Numbered from the stretch's first letter, positions 27,490-37,291 are shown. The stretch: DNA of 64,000 nt from Verrucomicrobiota bacterium (GCA_003402705.1 QQNF01000006.1:1-64000), one strand, 5' to 3'. Notes: generated by a model not told the origin, from the sequence alone. Program-made: numbers and translations.

Positions 27490-29481
27490 TCACCTCGCCC
27501 TGCCGCCCCGCAGCACCCCAGGAATCGCCCCCGCCATCTCCGCCGCCCGCCGCATCGCCCCGTCCTTCGCCGCATCCGGCCAGAAACCATGCCTCTCCTT
27601 CACCACCGGCTTAACCCCCTTCATCAGTCCCTCCATCACCCCCTGCAGCTCCGCATCACCCAGCGGCCGCCCGAAAATCAGAAACCTCCCAATCTGCCCG
27701 TCAAACGACTCATGCCCCGGATGCTGCACCGCATCCCGCTCCTGCCCGATCGCCATCCTCGACGGATTCGCCGCCGCATTCACCGGCAATTCCACCCCAG
27801 CCACCGCCATCCCGCCATCCACAAACAACTCCGCCCTCACCATCCCCGTCCCCGACCCTAACCGCCCCGCCACCACATGATACCGCCCCACCTCAAACTT
27901 CGGACCCGCAACCTTCGGATTGTTCCCGTCAAACCGCCCGAAACTCAGCCCGTTCCGCGGCCCCCACCACACGGTGTTGTCATCATCAAAACATCCCCAC
28001 ACGCCCTCATACATCCCCTCATTCCGCAGGTTCCCGAAAAACGAATTCACATCCTTCAACCCCTCCCGCTGCTCATGCACCCGCAGCAACGCCACCCACG
28101 TGCACCCACCCCCGCGCACCAACCCATCAAACGCATCCTCATCCATGCACACCAGTTCCTGCTGACGGAAATCCAGAATCGCTCGCCCCATCTCATCCTT
28201 CATCAAAGTCGGCCGCCCGCTCCCCGCCTCACCCCGACCCTCATCCCGCGACACAAAATCCTGCCCCGCACTCCCCACCACCTGATTCCGCCACTTCACC
28301 ACCCGCCCCCCATCCACCACCGTCACCCCGCGCCGCGCATCCAGATCCAGCACCAACCCGCCCGGCATCACCTCCACCTCCCGCTCCAGCCACACCCCCA
28401 CCTTCTCCACCCATCGCGCCGCATGCTCCCGCAACCCAGGCCCACTGAAATGCACGCCCTTCCCGCCATTCTCACGCATCAGCCCCTTGATCGCATCACT
28501 GTCCGGTCCCTCCAGCGCCACCCCGTCCCGCCACAACGCCGCCTGCGCCGCCCGAATCTCCGCCGACACCTCGTCACCCGGCACATGATAACTCACCTGC
28601 GCCACAAACCACGGCACTTCCCACCCAATCTCCCGCCGCGTCTCCCCAATCAACCGCCCCATCATCGCCCGATACAAGTCCCCCGGCAGAGTCCGGCTCG
28701 CATCCGCCTGATTCGCATCGCTCTCCCCCTGATGCCACAACACCGCCCGGCATCCCCGCAACCCTAACACCTTCACCCGACCCGTAAAACTCCGGAACGC
28801 CTCGCCCTTGCTCTCCCATTGCCCATCCTCACGCTTCCTCACCCGTCCCTCAATCGTCGGCGGATTCGGAAACACGTCCCCCTCCGGCAGCCACTCCCGC
28901 ACACTCGTCGCCCCAATCCCGCACGCCACCAACCCCACCGGCACCCCAAACCTCCTCACCATCGCATCCCCAAACCCCGGCAAGAAACTCCCACCTCCCC
29001 CACTCGCCCCAGGCTGCGGATCATCCGCCACCCGCCACCGCCCGCCCTCATCACACGACGCCACCCGCCCACTCTCACTCCGCTGCCGCTCCTCCCCGTG
29101 ATTCGCCGAATTCGACTGCCCAGCCACCACAAACACTTCACCCACCCCCACGTGCGCCACCTCCACCCGCGCGCCATCCTTCGCCTTCACTTCCAACCGG
29201 TACCAACCACCAGCAGGCAACCGCACCGTCGTCCCAAACCCGTCCGCCTCCGGCACCACCCGACTCTCCACCACCGGCTCACTCTCACCCTCCCGGAAAA
29301 ATTTCGCCTCCACCGCCTCCGTCCCCGACACCCGACCTCTCAACTCCACCGTCCCAAACCCGTTCCCATCCCGCTGCACCACCGCATAATCCCTCGGCGA
29401 TTCCACCACCACCTCCCCACGCAACCACCCCGCAGCACAGCAGACCCCAGCAAGAAAAACAAAACGCAGCACGGATTTCAT
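27490..29481 (-). CDS. Secreted sialate O-acetylesterase-type SGNH hydrolase with C-terminal LamG-like domain
   Basis: A 663-aa exported enzyme. After the signal peptide, an Ig-like N-terminal domain precedes the SASA catalytic domain: GQSN at 121-124 with nucleophile Ser123, a Gly block (VACGIGATS) near 186-194, and WHQGES at 249-254. Residues ~360-600 form a LamG/concanavalin-like domain (LVLDLDARRGV, MGRAILDFRQQEL, QIGRFLIFGRPL). Family enzymes remove O-acetyl groups from sialic acids or plant polysaccharides. ATG 29481 gives the clean signal peptide MKSVLRFVFLAGVCCAAG. It lies after the rpsT terminator, so it probably has its own promoter. Confidence 0.88.
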   Translation of the reverse strand: MKSVLRFVFLAGVCCAAGWLRGEVVVESPRDYAVVQRDGNGFGTVELRGRVSGTEAVEAKFFREGESEPVVESRVVPEADGFGTTVRLPAGGWYRLEVKAKDGARVEVAHVGVGEVFVVAGQSNSANHGEERQRSESGRVASCDEGGRWRVADDPQPGASGGGGSFLPGFGDAMVRRFGVPVGLVACGIGATSVREWLPEGDVFPNPPTIEGRVRKREDGQWESKGEAFRSFTGRVKVLGLRGCRAVLWHQGESDANQADASRTLPGDLYRAMMGRLIGETRREIGWEVPWFVAQVSYHVPGDEVSAEIRAAQAALWRDGVALEGPDSDAIKGLMRENGGKGVHFSGPGLREHAARWVEKVGVWLEREVEVMPGGLVLDLDARRGVTVVDGGRVVKWRNQVVGSAGQDFVSRDEGRGEAGSGRPTLMKDEMGRAILDFRQQELVCMDEDAFDGLVRGGGCTWVALLRVHEQREGLKDVNSFFGNLRNEGMYEGVWGCFDDDNTVWWGPRNGLSFGRFDGNNPKVAGPKFEVGRYHVVAGRLGSGTGMVRAELFVDGGMAVAGVELPVNAAANPSRMAIGQERDAVQHPGHESFDGQIGRFLIFGRPLGDAELQGVMEGLMKGVKPVVKERHGFWPDAAKDGAMRRAAEMAGAIPGVLRGGRAR

Positions 29482-29589
29482 AATTGGCTCCCATCCAGAC
29501 GGTCGCCAACCCACGCCTTTGTCACACCATCACCTCCCCACAACCCCGGGACGTCCTCCCAACATGGCCACTCCGCGCCCCAGACACAC

Positions 29590-29625
29590 AAAAAACCGGC
29601 CGCCATCCGCAGACAGCAGCCGGTT
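29590..29625 (-). terminator. Rho-independent terminator after rpsT
   Basis: Read on the minus strand, AAACCGGC and GCCGGTTT form an 8-bp stem that extends with wobble pairs to ~13 bp around a short loop, followed by six T residues at 29595-29590. It lies 24 nt past the rpsT stop codon (29649) and ends transcription of rpsT before the esterase gene. Confidence 0.85.
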
Positions 29626-29648
29626 TCCTTGAAATCTTAACCCGAAAC

Positions 29649-29912
29649 TCAGGCGATCGCCGCCACAGCCTTCGCCGCACGCGCCTTGATTCGGTTCGCC
29701 TTGTTCTTGTGAATCACCCCGCGGTTCGCCGCCTTGTCAGCAGCCGACGACAACGCCGCCACCTTCGGAGCCGCTGCCTTGGCATCCTTCGCCGCCACGG
29801 CTTCTCCCACCGCTCGACGCGTGTTCTTCACGCGGGTCTTCATCGACTTGTTGCGAAGCGTGCGGACTTCCGTCTGACGCACGCGCTTTTCGGCGGACTT
29901 GTTATTGGCCAT
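29649..29912 (-). CDS. rpsT: 30S ribosomal protein S20
   Basis: An 87-aa S20, a primary 16S rRNA-binding protein of the small subunit. Typical beginning MANNKSAEKRVRQTEVRTLRNKSMKTRVKN and Ala/Lys-rich helical C-terminus (KAANRGVIHKNKANRIKARAAKA). It is monocistronic: 60 bp from the upstream gene and followed by a clear intrinsic terminator. Confidence 0.98.
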   Translation of the reverse strand: MANNKSAEKRVRQTEVRTLRNKSMKTRVKNTRRAVGEAVAAKDAKAAAPKVAALSSAADKAANRGVIHKNKANRIKARAAKAVAAIA

Positions 29913-29972
29913 GGTATTCTTGGAAAGGGATGGGTTGAAAGGGGGCGGACCATAATGCCCACCGCTCGGCTG

Positions 29973-30464
29973 TCAAGCCGTGGTACAAACTGCCTGCGAA
30001 CTTCCGGAAATCACCTGATACGTGTGAATCGCAGGATTCACAATGTCTCGCACAAAACGCCCAGCCAAGGCCACCGTCTCCGGCGACCCAGCCGCATCAA
30101 ATACATACAGCCGCCGGTTGATCCGCAGGCTCTCCACCCGAAACCCAGCCTCCGCATCCCCTCGATGATGCGCCAGAATCGTCTCTTTCTCCAAATCCAG
30201 CGCCCCACCCTTCATCCCGTAATCCAGAATGAAACTGCTCCCCTCAAACAACGGCGTCCCGCCCACCCGCAATTCATGACTCACCAGATCCGCCAGCACC
30301 TTCGCCAGAAACGCCGTCAGCGCACCCTCATCCCCCGTGTACTCCACCAGATACCGACGCGTCTCACGCACCGTCAACTCCCGAGGCAATGGCGTGTACA
30401 GAAGACGGTTCGCGTCCCCCGCATGGTCAAATCGACCCGTGACTTCAGCGACCAGCGAGCGCAT
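29973..30464 (-). CDS. Conserved-looking hypothetical protein overlapping purC
   Basis: About 163 aa from ATG 30464 (MRSLVAEVTGRF); in-frame TTG 30470 is two codons earlier. No family recognised. It is soluble with alternating strands and helices (RRYLVEYTGDEGALTAFLAKVLADLVSHEL, SFILDYGMKGGALDLEKETIL) and has no signal peptide. It overlaps the 3' end of purC by 20 bp, so translational coupling is likely. A role in purine synthesis cannot be claimed from sequence alone. Confidence 0.65.
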   Translation of the reverse strand: MRSLVAEVTGRFDHAGDANRLLYTPLPRELTVRETRRYLVEYTGDEGALTAFLAKVLADLVSHELRVGGTPLFEGSSFILDYGMKGGALDLEKETILAHHRGDAEAGFRVESLRINRRLYVFDAAGSPETVALAGRFVRDIVNPAIHTYQVISGSSQAVCTTA

Positions 30465-31164
30465 TTTCAACTCGTTGCAGAACTTCAGAATACCCTTCGA
30501 TCAAGTCACCGAGATCCTGCCGGAACCGATCCTTGTCCAGCTTGTTCCCAGTCACCGAATCCCACAACCGGCACGTGTCCGGGCTGATCTCGTCCGCCAG
30601 CACAATGTTGTGCTTGTCCGGAAACAACCGCCCGTACTCCAGCTTGAAATCCACCAGCGTCAGCCCCGCCTTCGCAAAGAACGCCGACAGCGACCTGTTA
30701 ATCTTCAACGCACTCCGCTTGATCTTCTCCAACTCATCCCCACGCGCCAGATTCAACTCCCGGATGTGCTCGTCATTCACCATCGGATCACCCAGCTCGT
30801 CACTCTTGTAGCAGAACTCAATGATCGGCTGCCGCAACCGCTGCCCCTCAGGCAACCCAGTCCGCTTCTTCAAACTCCCAGCCACAATGTTCCGCACCAC
30901 CACTTCAATCGGAATAATCTCCACCCGCTTCACAATCAGGGTGTCCGGCCCGTCATCACGCACAAAATGCGTCGAAACTCCTTCCTTCTCCAGCAACTGA
31001 TACAAATGCAGGCTCAGGGTCTTGTTCAGCCGCCCCTTCTCCGCAAAGGTGCTCTTCTTCTCGCCATTGAACGCCGTCGCATCATCCTTGAACTTCATGA
31101 GCAACTCGCTCGGGTTCTCAGTCGTGAACAGCTTCTTGGCCTTTCCTTCGTAAATCAGATCCAT
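30445..31164 (-). CDS. purC: Phosphoribosylaminoimidazole-succinocarboxamide synthase
   Basis: A 239-aa SAICAR synthase, which joins CAIR and aspartate using ATP in de novo purine synthesis. Diagnostic stretches: MDLIYEGKAKKLF at the start (ATG 31164), FKDDATAFNGEKK, VVVRNIVAGSLKKRTG, PIIEFCYKSDELGDPMVN, LVDFKLEYGR and DEISPDTCRLWD. The length is that of the bacterial single-domain enzyme. The downstream gene overlaps it by 20 bp. It is divergent from pyrD, 68 bp away, so purine and pyrimidine genes flank a common promoter region. Confidence 0.97.
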   Translation of the reverse strand: MDLIYEGKAKKLFTTENPSELLMKFKDDATAFNGEKKSTFAEKGRLNKTLSLHLYQLLEKEGVSTHFVRDDGPDTLIVKRVEIIPIEVVVRNIVAGSLKKRTGLPEGQRLRQPIIEFCYKSDELGDPMVNDEHIRELNLARGDELEKIKRSALKINRSLSAFFAKAGLTLVDFKLEYGRLFPDKHNIVLADEISPDTCRLWDSVTGNKLDKDRFRQDLGDLIEGYSEVLQRVENALAGR

Positions 31165-31232
31165 CTCGGGTCGGGGAAAATCGTTGGTTGAACCCTTGCC
31201 ACTAGGGGGGTGCCAGCCATGAGTCAAGGGCG

Positions 31233-32351
31233 ATGACCTCCAGCGCCCTGCACCCGCTCCAATCCGCCGCCCGTTTCCTCATGGAAAAATCATGGCCGCT
31301 GCTCCGCCCGCTCGCCTTCTCCATGGACGCAGAACAGGCCCACCACGTCACTCTCGCCGCCCTCAATTCCGCCGTCCGCTGCGGTCTCCCACGCCTCCTC
31401 CCGCCCACCCCAGAAGCCGCCCCGCTCTCCCTCTGGGGGCTCCGCTTCCCGAACCGCGTCGGTCTCGCCGCAGGTCTCGACAAGTCCGGTTCCTCCATCG
31501 ACGGCTTCGCCGCCCTCGGCTTCGGCTTCATCGAAATCGGCACCCTAACCCCCCGCCCCCAGCCCGGCAACCCAGCCCCGCGTCTCTTCCGCATCCCCGA
31601 CCGCGAAGCCATCATCAACCGCATGGGCTTCAATAACGTCGGCATCACCAAGGGCCTCGCCAACGTCGCCCGCCGCTCCTCACCCGCCATCCTCGGCATC
31701 AACATCGGCAAAAATTTCGACACCCCCAACGACCGCGCCAACGACGACTACCTCATCTGTCTCCGCGAAGCCTACCCAGTCGCCGACTACATCGCCGTCA
31801 ACCTCTCCTCACCGAACACCAAAGGGCTCCGCGACCTCCAGCAGGAGGATTCCTGCCGCTCCCTCATCCGCGCCCTCCACGCCGCTCAAGCCCAACTCGC
31901 CCAGCGCCACCAGCGCCACGTCCCCATCCTCATCAAGATCGCCCCGGACCTCGACCCCGCTCACATCGACAGTCTCGCCCGACTCTTCTCCACCGAAAAA
32001 CTCGAGGGCGTCATCGCCACCAACACCACCCTATCAAGGCAATCCGTTGAACACTCGCCCACCTCCCTCCAGGCCGGCGGTCTCAGCGGCGCACCTCTCT
32101 CCTCACGCAGCACCGACGTCATCGCCCGTCTCTGCTCCGCCCTCGACGGATCCATGCCAGTCATCGGAGTCGGCGGCATCATGAACGAAGCCGACGCCAT
32201 CGCCAAACTCCACGCCGGAGCAGCCCTCATCCAGATCTACTCCGGTCTCGTCTACCACGGCCCCGAACTCGTCCGCCGCTGCATCAACGCCGCCGCCGCC
32301 TTCTCCTCCACCCAACCATCCCCTCACTCATCCCCTCACACCTCCGCGTAA
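31233..32351 (+). CDS. pyrD: Dihydroorotate dehydrogenase (quinone), class 2
   Basis: A 372-aa PyrD that oxidises dihydroorotate to orotate with FMN, passing electrons to membrane quinone. Features: an N-terminal helix pair (MEKSWPLLRPLAFSMDAEQAH), NRVGLAAGLDKSGS, GFIEIGTLTPRPQPGNPAPR, NRMGFNN, GINIGKN, NLSSPNTKGLRDLQ with the catalytic Ser region, TNTTLSR and VGGIMNEADA. Class 2 is indicated by the N-terminal helices and the NRMGFNN and SSPNTKGLR forms. The C-terminal ~15 residues are a Ser/Pro tail overlapping the convergent FIST gene by 16 bp. Confidence 0.96.
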   Translation: MTSSALHPLQSAARFLMEKSWPLLRPLAFSMDAEQAHHVTLAALNSAVRCGLPRLLPPTPEAAPLSLWGLRFPNRVGLAAGLDKSGSSIDGFAALGFGFIEIGTLTPRPQPGNPAPRLFRIPDREAIINRMGFNNVGITKGLANVARRSSPAILGINIGKNFDTPNDRANDDYLICLREAYPVADYIAVNLSSPNTKGLRDLQQEDSCRSLIRALHAAQAQLAQRHQRHVPILIKIAPDLDPAHIDSLARLFSTEKLEGVIATNTTLSRQSVEHSPTSLQAGGLSGAPLSSRSTDVIARLCSALDGSMPVIGVGGIMNEADAIAKLHAGAALIQIYSGLVYHGPELVRRCINAAAAFSSTQPSPHSSPHTSA

Positions 32352-33499
32352 ATCAACGCCGCCGACGCCGTGTAACCATGCAGAAAATTCCGCCCAGCCA
32401 CCGGCCCGAATTCCCCACTGCAGAAAAATCCCGCCAGCGGCACCGGACCAAACGCATCCGCCATCAACCCGGCATCGTGATTCGGCACCCCGAACAATCC
32501 CTGCCCCCGCCCCGCACACGCAAACAATAACGCCGCCGCCGGTGCCCCCCACCGATCCGCCGCCGCCGCACAGCGCTGCCGCATGTCCTCATCCGCAGCA
32601 TCCCGCTCCCGGATCTGAAACTGAAGCGTCTGCCCCACCCGCGGCACCGCCCCCAATCGCAACGCCCCACTCTGCGGATCTCCCCCGATGATGTTCCGCA
32701 CCAGAAAATCCCCGCGCCGGAAATCCTCCACATACTCGCTCGCCGCCAGCCCGGCCATGATGTTCCCGCGCGCCTCCGCCTTCTCCGCCTCCGGCAATCC
32801 CTCGACCGCTTCCACCAGCACATCGTAAGCAGGCCGCCCGCCCACCGCATACACCAGATCATTCTGCACCTTCGTGATCGTCAGCGGCTCGCCAATCGGC
32901 TGACATCCCTGACTCACCACCCCGCGCACCACCACACCCTCCAGCTGCACCAGCAACCCCGCCGCATCCCGCCCCCCACCACCATCCTCAAACACAAACA
33001 GGTTCTCATTCTCCCACTGCCCGCCCGCCAATCCCCCGAACACCGCCACCTCAGGCAGGCGGCGATTCAAATCCTCCAGCAGCAGCGCCGCATTCAACCG
33101 CAGCGGATTCCCTAGCAGCAGACAACCGCCCGGAGTCGTCAACCCCGCCGGAATCTGAAACTGCTCGTCGATCGCCCACGTCCGCACCACCGCCCCATTC
33201 CAATCCAGAAACAAAACGCTGCACCCACTCACATCCTCATCTTCCTGTCCCGTCCCAATGATCCCACCCGCAGAACTCCCCACCACCCGCCGCGCATGCC
33301 CCTCAATCTGCAGGATCTCTATCAATTCCCCCAGCTGACCACGCCAGTCCGCACTCACAAACACCACAGCCAAAGCCGCTCCGCCCGTCTCCTCACGCAA
33401 CCCGCGCGCCATCGCCGTCACCGCCCCCTCATCCCACGCCGAAAGCAGAATGCGGGATGCGCTGCGCACCGTCCCTCGCGGTATATCAGTTCGTTCCAT
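32336..33499 (-). CDS. FIST-domain sensory protein
   Basis: A 387-aa cytosolic protein with FIST N (residues ~15-220: VVFVSADWRGQLGELIEIL, VVGSSAGGIIGTGQE, LLLGNPLRLNAALLLEDL) and FIST C (~225-385: ALLFACAGRGQGLFG, FGPVPLAGFFCSGEFGPVAGRNFLHGYT). FIST domains are proposed small-ligand sensors, often linked to signalling, but here no kinase or chemotaxis gene is adjacent. It overlaps pyrD tail-to-tail by 16 bp. It is also seen as a stand-alone gene in many genomes. Confidence 0.9.
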   Translation of the reverse strand: MERTDIPRGTVRSASRILLSAWDEGAVTAMARGLREETGGAALAVVFVSADWRGQLGELIEILQIEGHARRVVGSSAGGIIGTGQEDEDVSGCSVLFLDWNGAVVRTWAIDEQFQIPAGLTTPGGCLLLGNPLRLNAALLLEDLNRRLPEVAVFGGLAGGQWENENLFVFEDGGGGRDAAGLLVQLEGVVVRGVVSQGCQPIGEPLTITKVQNDLVYAVGGRPAYDVLVEAVEGLPEAEKAEARGNIMAGLAASEYVEDFRRGDFLVRNIIGGDPQSGALRLGAVPRVGQTLQFQIRERDAADEDMRQRCAAAADRWGAPAAALLFACAGRGQGLFGVPNHDAGLMADAFGPVPLAGFFCSGEFGPVAGRNFLHGYTASAALIYAEV

Positions 33500-33590
33500 C
33501 AGTTTTTAAATTCGATCGCTCAATCTCAGCCGATTGCCTCACCCTGCCATCCCTCCCGAGAAATCGCAATGCCACAACCGCCCCATCCCT

Positions 33591-33629
33591 GCAAAACAAA
33601 ACCGGCGGCAGGAACTCCCCGCCGCCGGT
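33591..33629 (-). terminator. Rho-independent terminator after ftsH
   Basis: ACCGGCGGC (33601-33609) pairs perfectly with GCCGCCGGT (33621-33629) around an 11-nt loop. On the minus strand it is followed by TTTGTTTTG (33600-33592). It lies 25 nt beyond the ftsH stop. Confidence 0.85.
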
Positions 33630-33653
33630 CAGATCGTCATCAATCCCTCCAAC

Positions 33654-35642
33654 TCACGCCGGAGCACCCGCCAACCCAGGCGGCAATTCCTCCTCCGCAC
33701 TGTCCCGCGCCGATGACTCCACCGGTATCATCGGCGGCGTCGGCGGTTGGCTCGTCGGCGGATTCATCATGCTCCCGTGCTCCATGATGTCCCTCACATT
33801 CGCCCCGTCCAGAGTCTCATACTCCAGCAACGCCTTCGCCAGAGCATCCAGTTCCGCACGGTGCTTCAACAGCAGGACCTTCGCCCTTTGATAGGCATTG
33901 TCGATCAGTTCCCGAATCTCGGAATCAATCTTCTGCGCCGTCGCCTCACTGTAATCACGGCTCCGCGCCAGCATCGGCTGCTCCGCACCATCGCTGTAAT
34001 CCACCATCCCCAGCGCATTGCTCATCCCCCACTCACAAACCATCCGCCGCGCCATCCCCGTCGCCATCTTGATGTCGCCAGACGCACCACTCGTCACGTC
34101 CCCGAACACAATCTCCTCAGCCACCCGGCCACCCATCGCCACCACCAGCGCATCCAGCAGTTCGTTCTTCCGCGTGTTGTACTTGTCCTCCTCTGGCAAC
34201 CACATCGTCGACCCCAACGACGGGCCCCGCGGAATGATCGTCACTTTGTGCAGCGGCTCAGTGTGCTCCAGCACATCCAGCAGAATCGCATGACCCGCCT
34301 CATGATAGGCCGTGTTCTCCTTCTCCTTCTCGGAAATCGCAAGGCTCCGGCGCTCCTTGCCCCAGCGCACTTTATCACGCGCCTCTTCCATCTCCCGCAG
34401 CGTGATCCCCTTCAACCCACGCCGCGCCGCCAGCAGCGCCGCCTCGTTGATCACGTTCGCCAGCTCCGCTCCGGAATACCCAGGCGTCCCGCGCGCAATC
34501 ACCCCAAGCTCCACATCCGCCGCCATCTTCACCTTCTTGGCGTGCACCTTCAGAATCGCCTCGCGACCCTTCACATCCGGCAGGCTCACCGTCACCTGAC
34601 GGTCAAACCGACCCGGCCGCAGCAACGCAGGATCCAGCACGTCCGGCCGGTTCGTCGCCGCAATGATGATCACACCCTCCTGCGTATCAAATCCGTCCAT
34701 CTCCACCAGCAGCGCATTCAGGGTCTGCTCGCGTTCATCATGACCGCCGCCCATCCCGTGACCACGATGCCGCCCCACCGCATCAATTTCATCGATGAAA
34801 ATCAGGCACGGCGCATTCTTCTTGCCCTGCTCAAACATGTCCCGCACCCGGCTCGCGCCCACCCCCACAAACATCTCCACAAAATCCGACCCGCTGATGC
34901 TGAAAAACGGCACGTCCGCTTCCCCGGCAATCGCCTTCGCCAAAAGGGTCTTCCCCGTCCCCGGAGGCCCCACCATCAGCACTCCCTTCGGAATGTGCCC
35001 ACCCAACCGCTGAAACTTCCGCGGGTCCTTCAGAAATTCCACCAGTTCCCACACTTCCTCCTTCGCCTCGTCACACCCAGCCACCTGCTTGAACGTCACC
35101 TTGTTCTTGTCCATCGCCAGCAAACGCGCCCGGCTCTTCCCGAAACTCATCGCCCCGCGCCCCGCCATCTTGATCTGCTGGCGGAAAAAGAACCACAGCA
35201 CCCCCAGCAGCAGCAGCACCGGCAACAGGCTCAACAGGAAGCTCGTCCCCATGTTGTTGTCGTACTCGTAATTCGGCACAATCCCCTTCTCATCGAACAA
35301 CTTGTTCAGCCGCTCCTTCTCCATCAGCGAATCAAACTGCACCCGGTACGTCCGCTTCGCCTGATCCTGCCCAGTCGTGAACGTGATCACTTCCGCTCCC
35401 ACCTCCGTGATCTTCTTCACGCTCTCCTTGTTGATCTCGTCCTTCTGCACCATGTCCACAAACCGCCGGTACTCCAGCTTCTGACCCCCAGCCGAACTCG
35501 GAATCATCAACCCGGCCGCCAGCAGCCCGATCGCGATCGACAATATAATGAGGCCCTTCCAGTTGAACCCTTGCGGCTCATTGCCACCACCACGGCGGTC
35601 TGGATTTTCGGGAGGGCCCGGACGTTGAAGGTTTTCGGACAT
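33654..35642 (-). CDS. ftsH: ATP-dependent zinc metalloprotease FtsH
   Basis: A 662-aa membrane AAA+ protease that removes damaged membrane and regulatory proteins. Order: TM1 ([19 protein letters not shown], ~30-48), a periplasmic FtsH-extracellular domain ([15 protein letters not shown]...), TM2 ([20 protein letters not shown], ~140-160), AAA core with Walker A GPPGTGKT (~222), Walker B IDEIDAVG and the SRH region, and an M41 protease domain with HEAGH (~446). The C-terminal tail is Pro-rich. ATG 35642 ([11 protein letters not shown]) starts a normal cytosolic tail; an ORF start at 35720 would add 26 residues. It has a terminator downstream. Confidence 0.96.
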   Translation of the reverse strand: MSENLQRPGPPENPDRRGGGNEPQGFNWKGLIILSIAIGLLAAGLMIPSSAGGQKLEYRRFVDMVQKDEINKESVKKITEVGAEVITFTTGQDQAKRTYRVQFDSLMEKERLNKLFDEKGIVPNYEYDNNMGTSFLLSLLPVLLLLGVLWFFFRQQIKMAGRGAMSFGKSRARLLAMDKNKVTFKQVAGCDEAKEEVWELVEFLKDPRKFQRLGGHIPKGVLMVGPPGTGKTLLAKAIAGEADVPFFSISGSDFVEMFVGVGASRVRDMFEQGKKNAPCLIFIDEIDAVGRHRGHGMGGGHDEREQTLNALLVEMDGFDTQEGVIIIAATNRPDVLDPALLRPGRFDRQVTVSLPDVKGREAILKVHAKKVKMAADVELGVIARGTPGYSGAELANVINEAALLAARRGLKGITLREMEEARDKVRWGKERRSLAISEKEKENTAYHEAGHAILLDVLEHTEPLHKVTIIPRGPSLGSTMWLPEEDKYNTRKNELLDALVVAMGGRVAEEIVFGDVTSGASGDIKMATGMARRMVCEWGMSNALGMVDYSDGAEQPMLARSRDYSEATAQKIDSEIRELIDNAYQRAKVLLLKHRAELDALAKALLEYETLDGANVRDIMEHGSMMNPPTSQPPTPPMIPVESSARDSAEEELPPGLAGAPA

Positions 35643-35833
35643 TGCGTTGTTGGGATGAAAGGCCGCAGCCCTGAGTTCGACCGCGGGGATCACGGTAGAC
35701 GCATAACTTACGCGGCGCAACCTCCCGCTGGGAAAGGATTTTTCACACCCCCCCCGCCCCCCTCAAAACCCTCCTCCCCCCGGGAAGATCACGTTTGCCG
35801 CTCGCCCCTTCCACCTCCATCAGTCACCCCATC

Positions 35834-36556
35834 ATGTCTCCTTTCCCAGCATCGGCCGCCGTGCTCGCCACCGCACTCGCCCTGCCGCTGTCCAGCTGCA
35901 ATACCAGCCGCCTCGTCGCCCAAAGCGCCAGCACGGTCACCCGATCCGTCACCACCAGCGTCACCAGCGCAGGCCGCGCCACCGCCAAAGCCACCGCCCT
36001 CGCCACCTCCGCCACCGGCCAGTTCCTCGGCTCCAGCGCCCGCAAAGTCGCAGGCAGCGCCGCCAATCTCTGGCCATGGAAACCCGATTCCGCCACCGCC
36101 GCCACTGATTCCCCTTCTTCCACAGGCACCGCCGCCACCCCCGCCCCCACCGAAAAACGCATCGAAGGCTTCCAGTTCCCCTCCGGCCAACTCACCGTCG
36201 CCGCCTCCGAATTCTCCCCCGACGCCACCCAACTCGACAACGCCGGCGTCACCCTCCCCAGCGGCTGGGACATCAAGGCCTCCTCCATCCGCTACGAACT
36301 CGAACCCGACGGCCTCACCGCCCGAATCCTCCTCGCCTCCGGCAAACCCGCCGCCGCCATCTCCTCCAACGAAGACCGCGCCGAAGCCTCCGAAATCCAC
36401 TTCCGCAACGCCACCGGCGTCCTCCTCCTCCGCGGCAACCCCGTCCTCCGCTCCGGCGCACACTCCGTCCGCGCCGTCAGCCCCTCCACCGTCATCAAAA
36501 TCCACCTCCCCTCCGGCGCAATCGCCGTAGACGGTCCCGCCCAGTGGGGCCAATAA
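35834..36556 (+). CDS. Putative lipoprotein of unknown function
   Basis: A 240-aa exported protein. The signal peptide ends in a lipobox LSSC (Cys at ~25 from ATG 35834), so it is probably lipid-anchored. It is Ala/Ser/Thr-rich to residue ~95, then has a beta-rich domain (GFQFPSGQLTVAASEF, GVTLPSGWDIKASSIRYELEPDGLTARILL, SVRAVSPSTVIKIHLPSGAI). No family recognised. It is followed by heptamer repeats and two more small genes on the same strand. Confidence 0.6.
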   Translation: MSPFPASAAVLATALALPLSSCNTSRLVAQSASTVTRSVTTSVTSAGRATAKATALATSATGQFLGSSARKVAGSAANLWPWKPDSATAATDSPSSTGTAATPAPTEKRIEGFQFPSGQLTVAASEFSPDATQLDNAGVTLPSGWDIKASSIRYELEPDGLTARILLASGKPAAAISSNEDRAEASEIHFRNATGVLLLRGNPVLRSGAHSVRAVSPSTVIKIHLPSGAIAVDGPAQWGQ

Positions 36557-36588
36557 CCCCCCAAAAGTCCCTTCCCTCTTCCTCCCTT

Positions 36589-36684
36589 CCGCCCTCCGCC
36601 CTCCGCCTTCTTCCTTCTCACTTCTCACTTCTCACTTCCTTCCGGCCTTCCCTTTCTCACTTCTCACTTCTCACTTCTCACTTC
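36589..36684. repeat. Heptanucleotide tandem repeats (CCGCCCT and TTCTCAC types)
   Basis: CCGCCCT-type heptamers (~36589-36609) give way to TTCTCAC heptamers (36615-36637), a spacer, and four more TTCTCAC units (36654-36681). The whole stretch is pyrimidine-only on the + strand apart from a few A and G bases. It occupies nearly all of the 132-bp gap between two lipoprotein genes. Such arrays are prone to slippage. Confidence 0.8.
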
Positions 36685-36688
36685 CCAA

Positions 36689-36949
36689 ATGCGCTTCCTC
36701 CCCTTCGCCCTCGCCCTCTGCCTCTCCTCCTGCGGCACCGCCGCCCACTGGCTCGGCCAAGCCACTTCCCTCGTCAGCACCGCCATCAGCCCGGTCACCA
36801 ATATCCTCCACAACGCCGAAGGCGGCACGGAAAAACAATGGGAACAATCCGCCCGCCGCGGCTACCGGCCCGCCCGTTCCCCACTCGCCCAGCCCACCTC
36901 CAAACCGCTGCTGCCACCCGCTCCCTCCCCAACCCATGACCGCCGCTGA
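36689..36949 (+). CDS. Small putative lipoprotein
   Basis: 86 aa. MRFLPFALALCLSSCG is a signal peptide with lipobox LSSC (Cys15). The remainder (HWLGQATSLVSTAISPVTNILHNAE...) has one amphipathic helix and a Pro-rich tail, with no recognised family. It overlaps the next gene by 14 bp (36936-36949), so it is probably coupled to it. Confidence 0.55.
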   Translation: MRFLPFALALCLSSCGTAAHWLGQATSLVSTAISPVTNILHNAEGGTEKQWEQSARRGYRPARSPLAQPTSKPLLPPAPSPTHDRR

Positions 36950-37232
36950 CCTCCTCGCCAGCGTCTCGTCCGACCCCACCCCTCCCTCGGACCTCCCGCC
37001 CCTCGCCAAAGCCCTCTGGCTCGCCAAAAAAGGCGACTGGGACGCCGCTCACAACATCGCCCAGGACGTCCACTCCACCGACGGTTCGTGGGTCCACGCC
37101 CTCCTCCATCTCATCGAGGGCGACTCCGGCAACGCCGCCTACTGGTTCGCCCGCGCCAACCGCCCGACCGTCCCCTCCTCCGCCATCGACGCCGAATGGC
37201 TCCGCATCGCCCGCCACCTTTGCGGCTCTTGA
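36936..37232 (+). CDS. Small conserved-type hypothetical protein
   Basis: 98 aa. The pattern ALWLAKKGDWDAAHNIAQDV...GSWVHALLHLIEGDSGNAAYWFARANRP is the recurring layout of a small helical protein family present in many Gram-negative genomes, without known function; that family link is from memory. It has no signal peptide. It overlaps the lipoprotein gene upstream and is 59 bp from the sulfatase ATG downstream. Confidence 0.7.
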   Translation: MTAADLLASVSSDPTPPSDLPPLAKALWLAKKGDWDAAHNIAQDVHSTDGSWVHALLHLIEGDSGNAAYWFARANRPTVPSSAIDAEWLRIARHLCGS

Positions 37233-37291
37233 CTCGGCAAACGCGGAAACCCTCCCCGTTGCGCCCGCTCCCGCATCCCGCAGGCTGCGTC

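Noticed and set aside
33747-36530. Long open frame opposite ftsH
   Set aside because: Arg/His/Pro-rich translation with no domain; ftsH on the other strand is unmistakable. The open frame results from C-rich strand bias.
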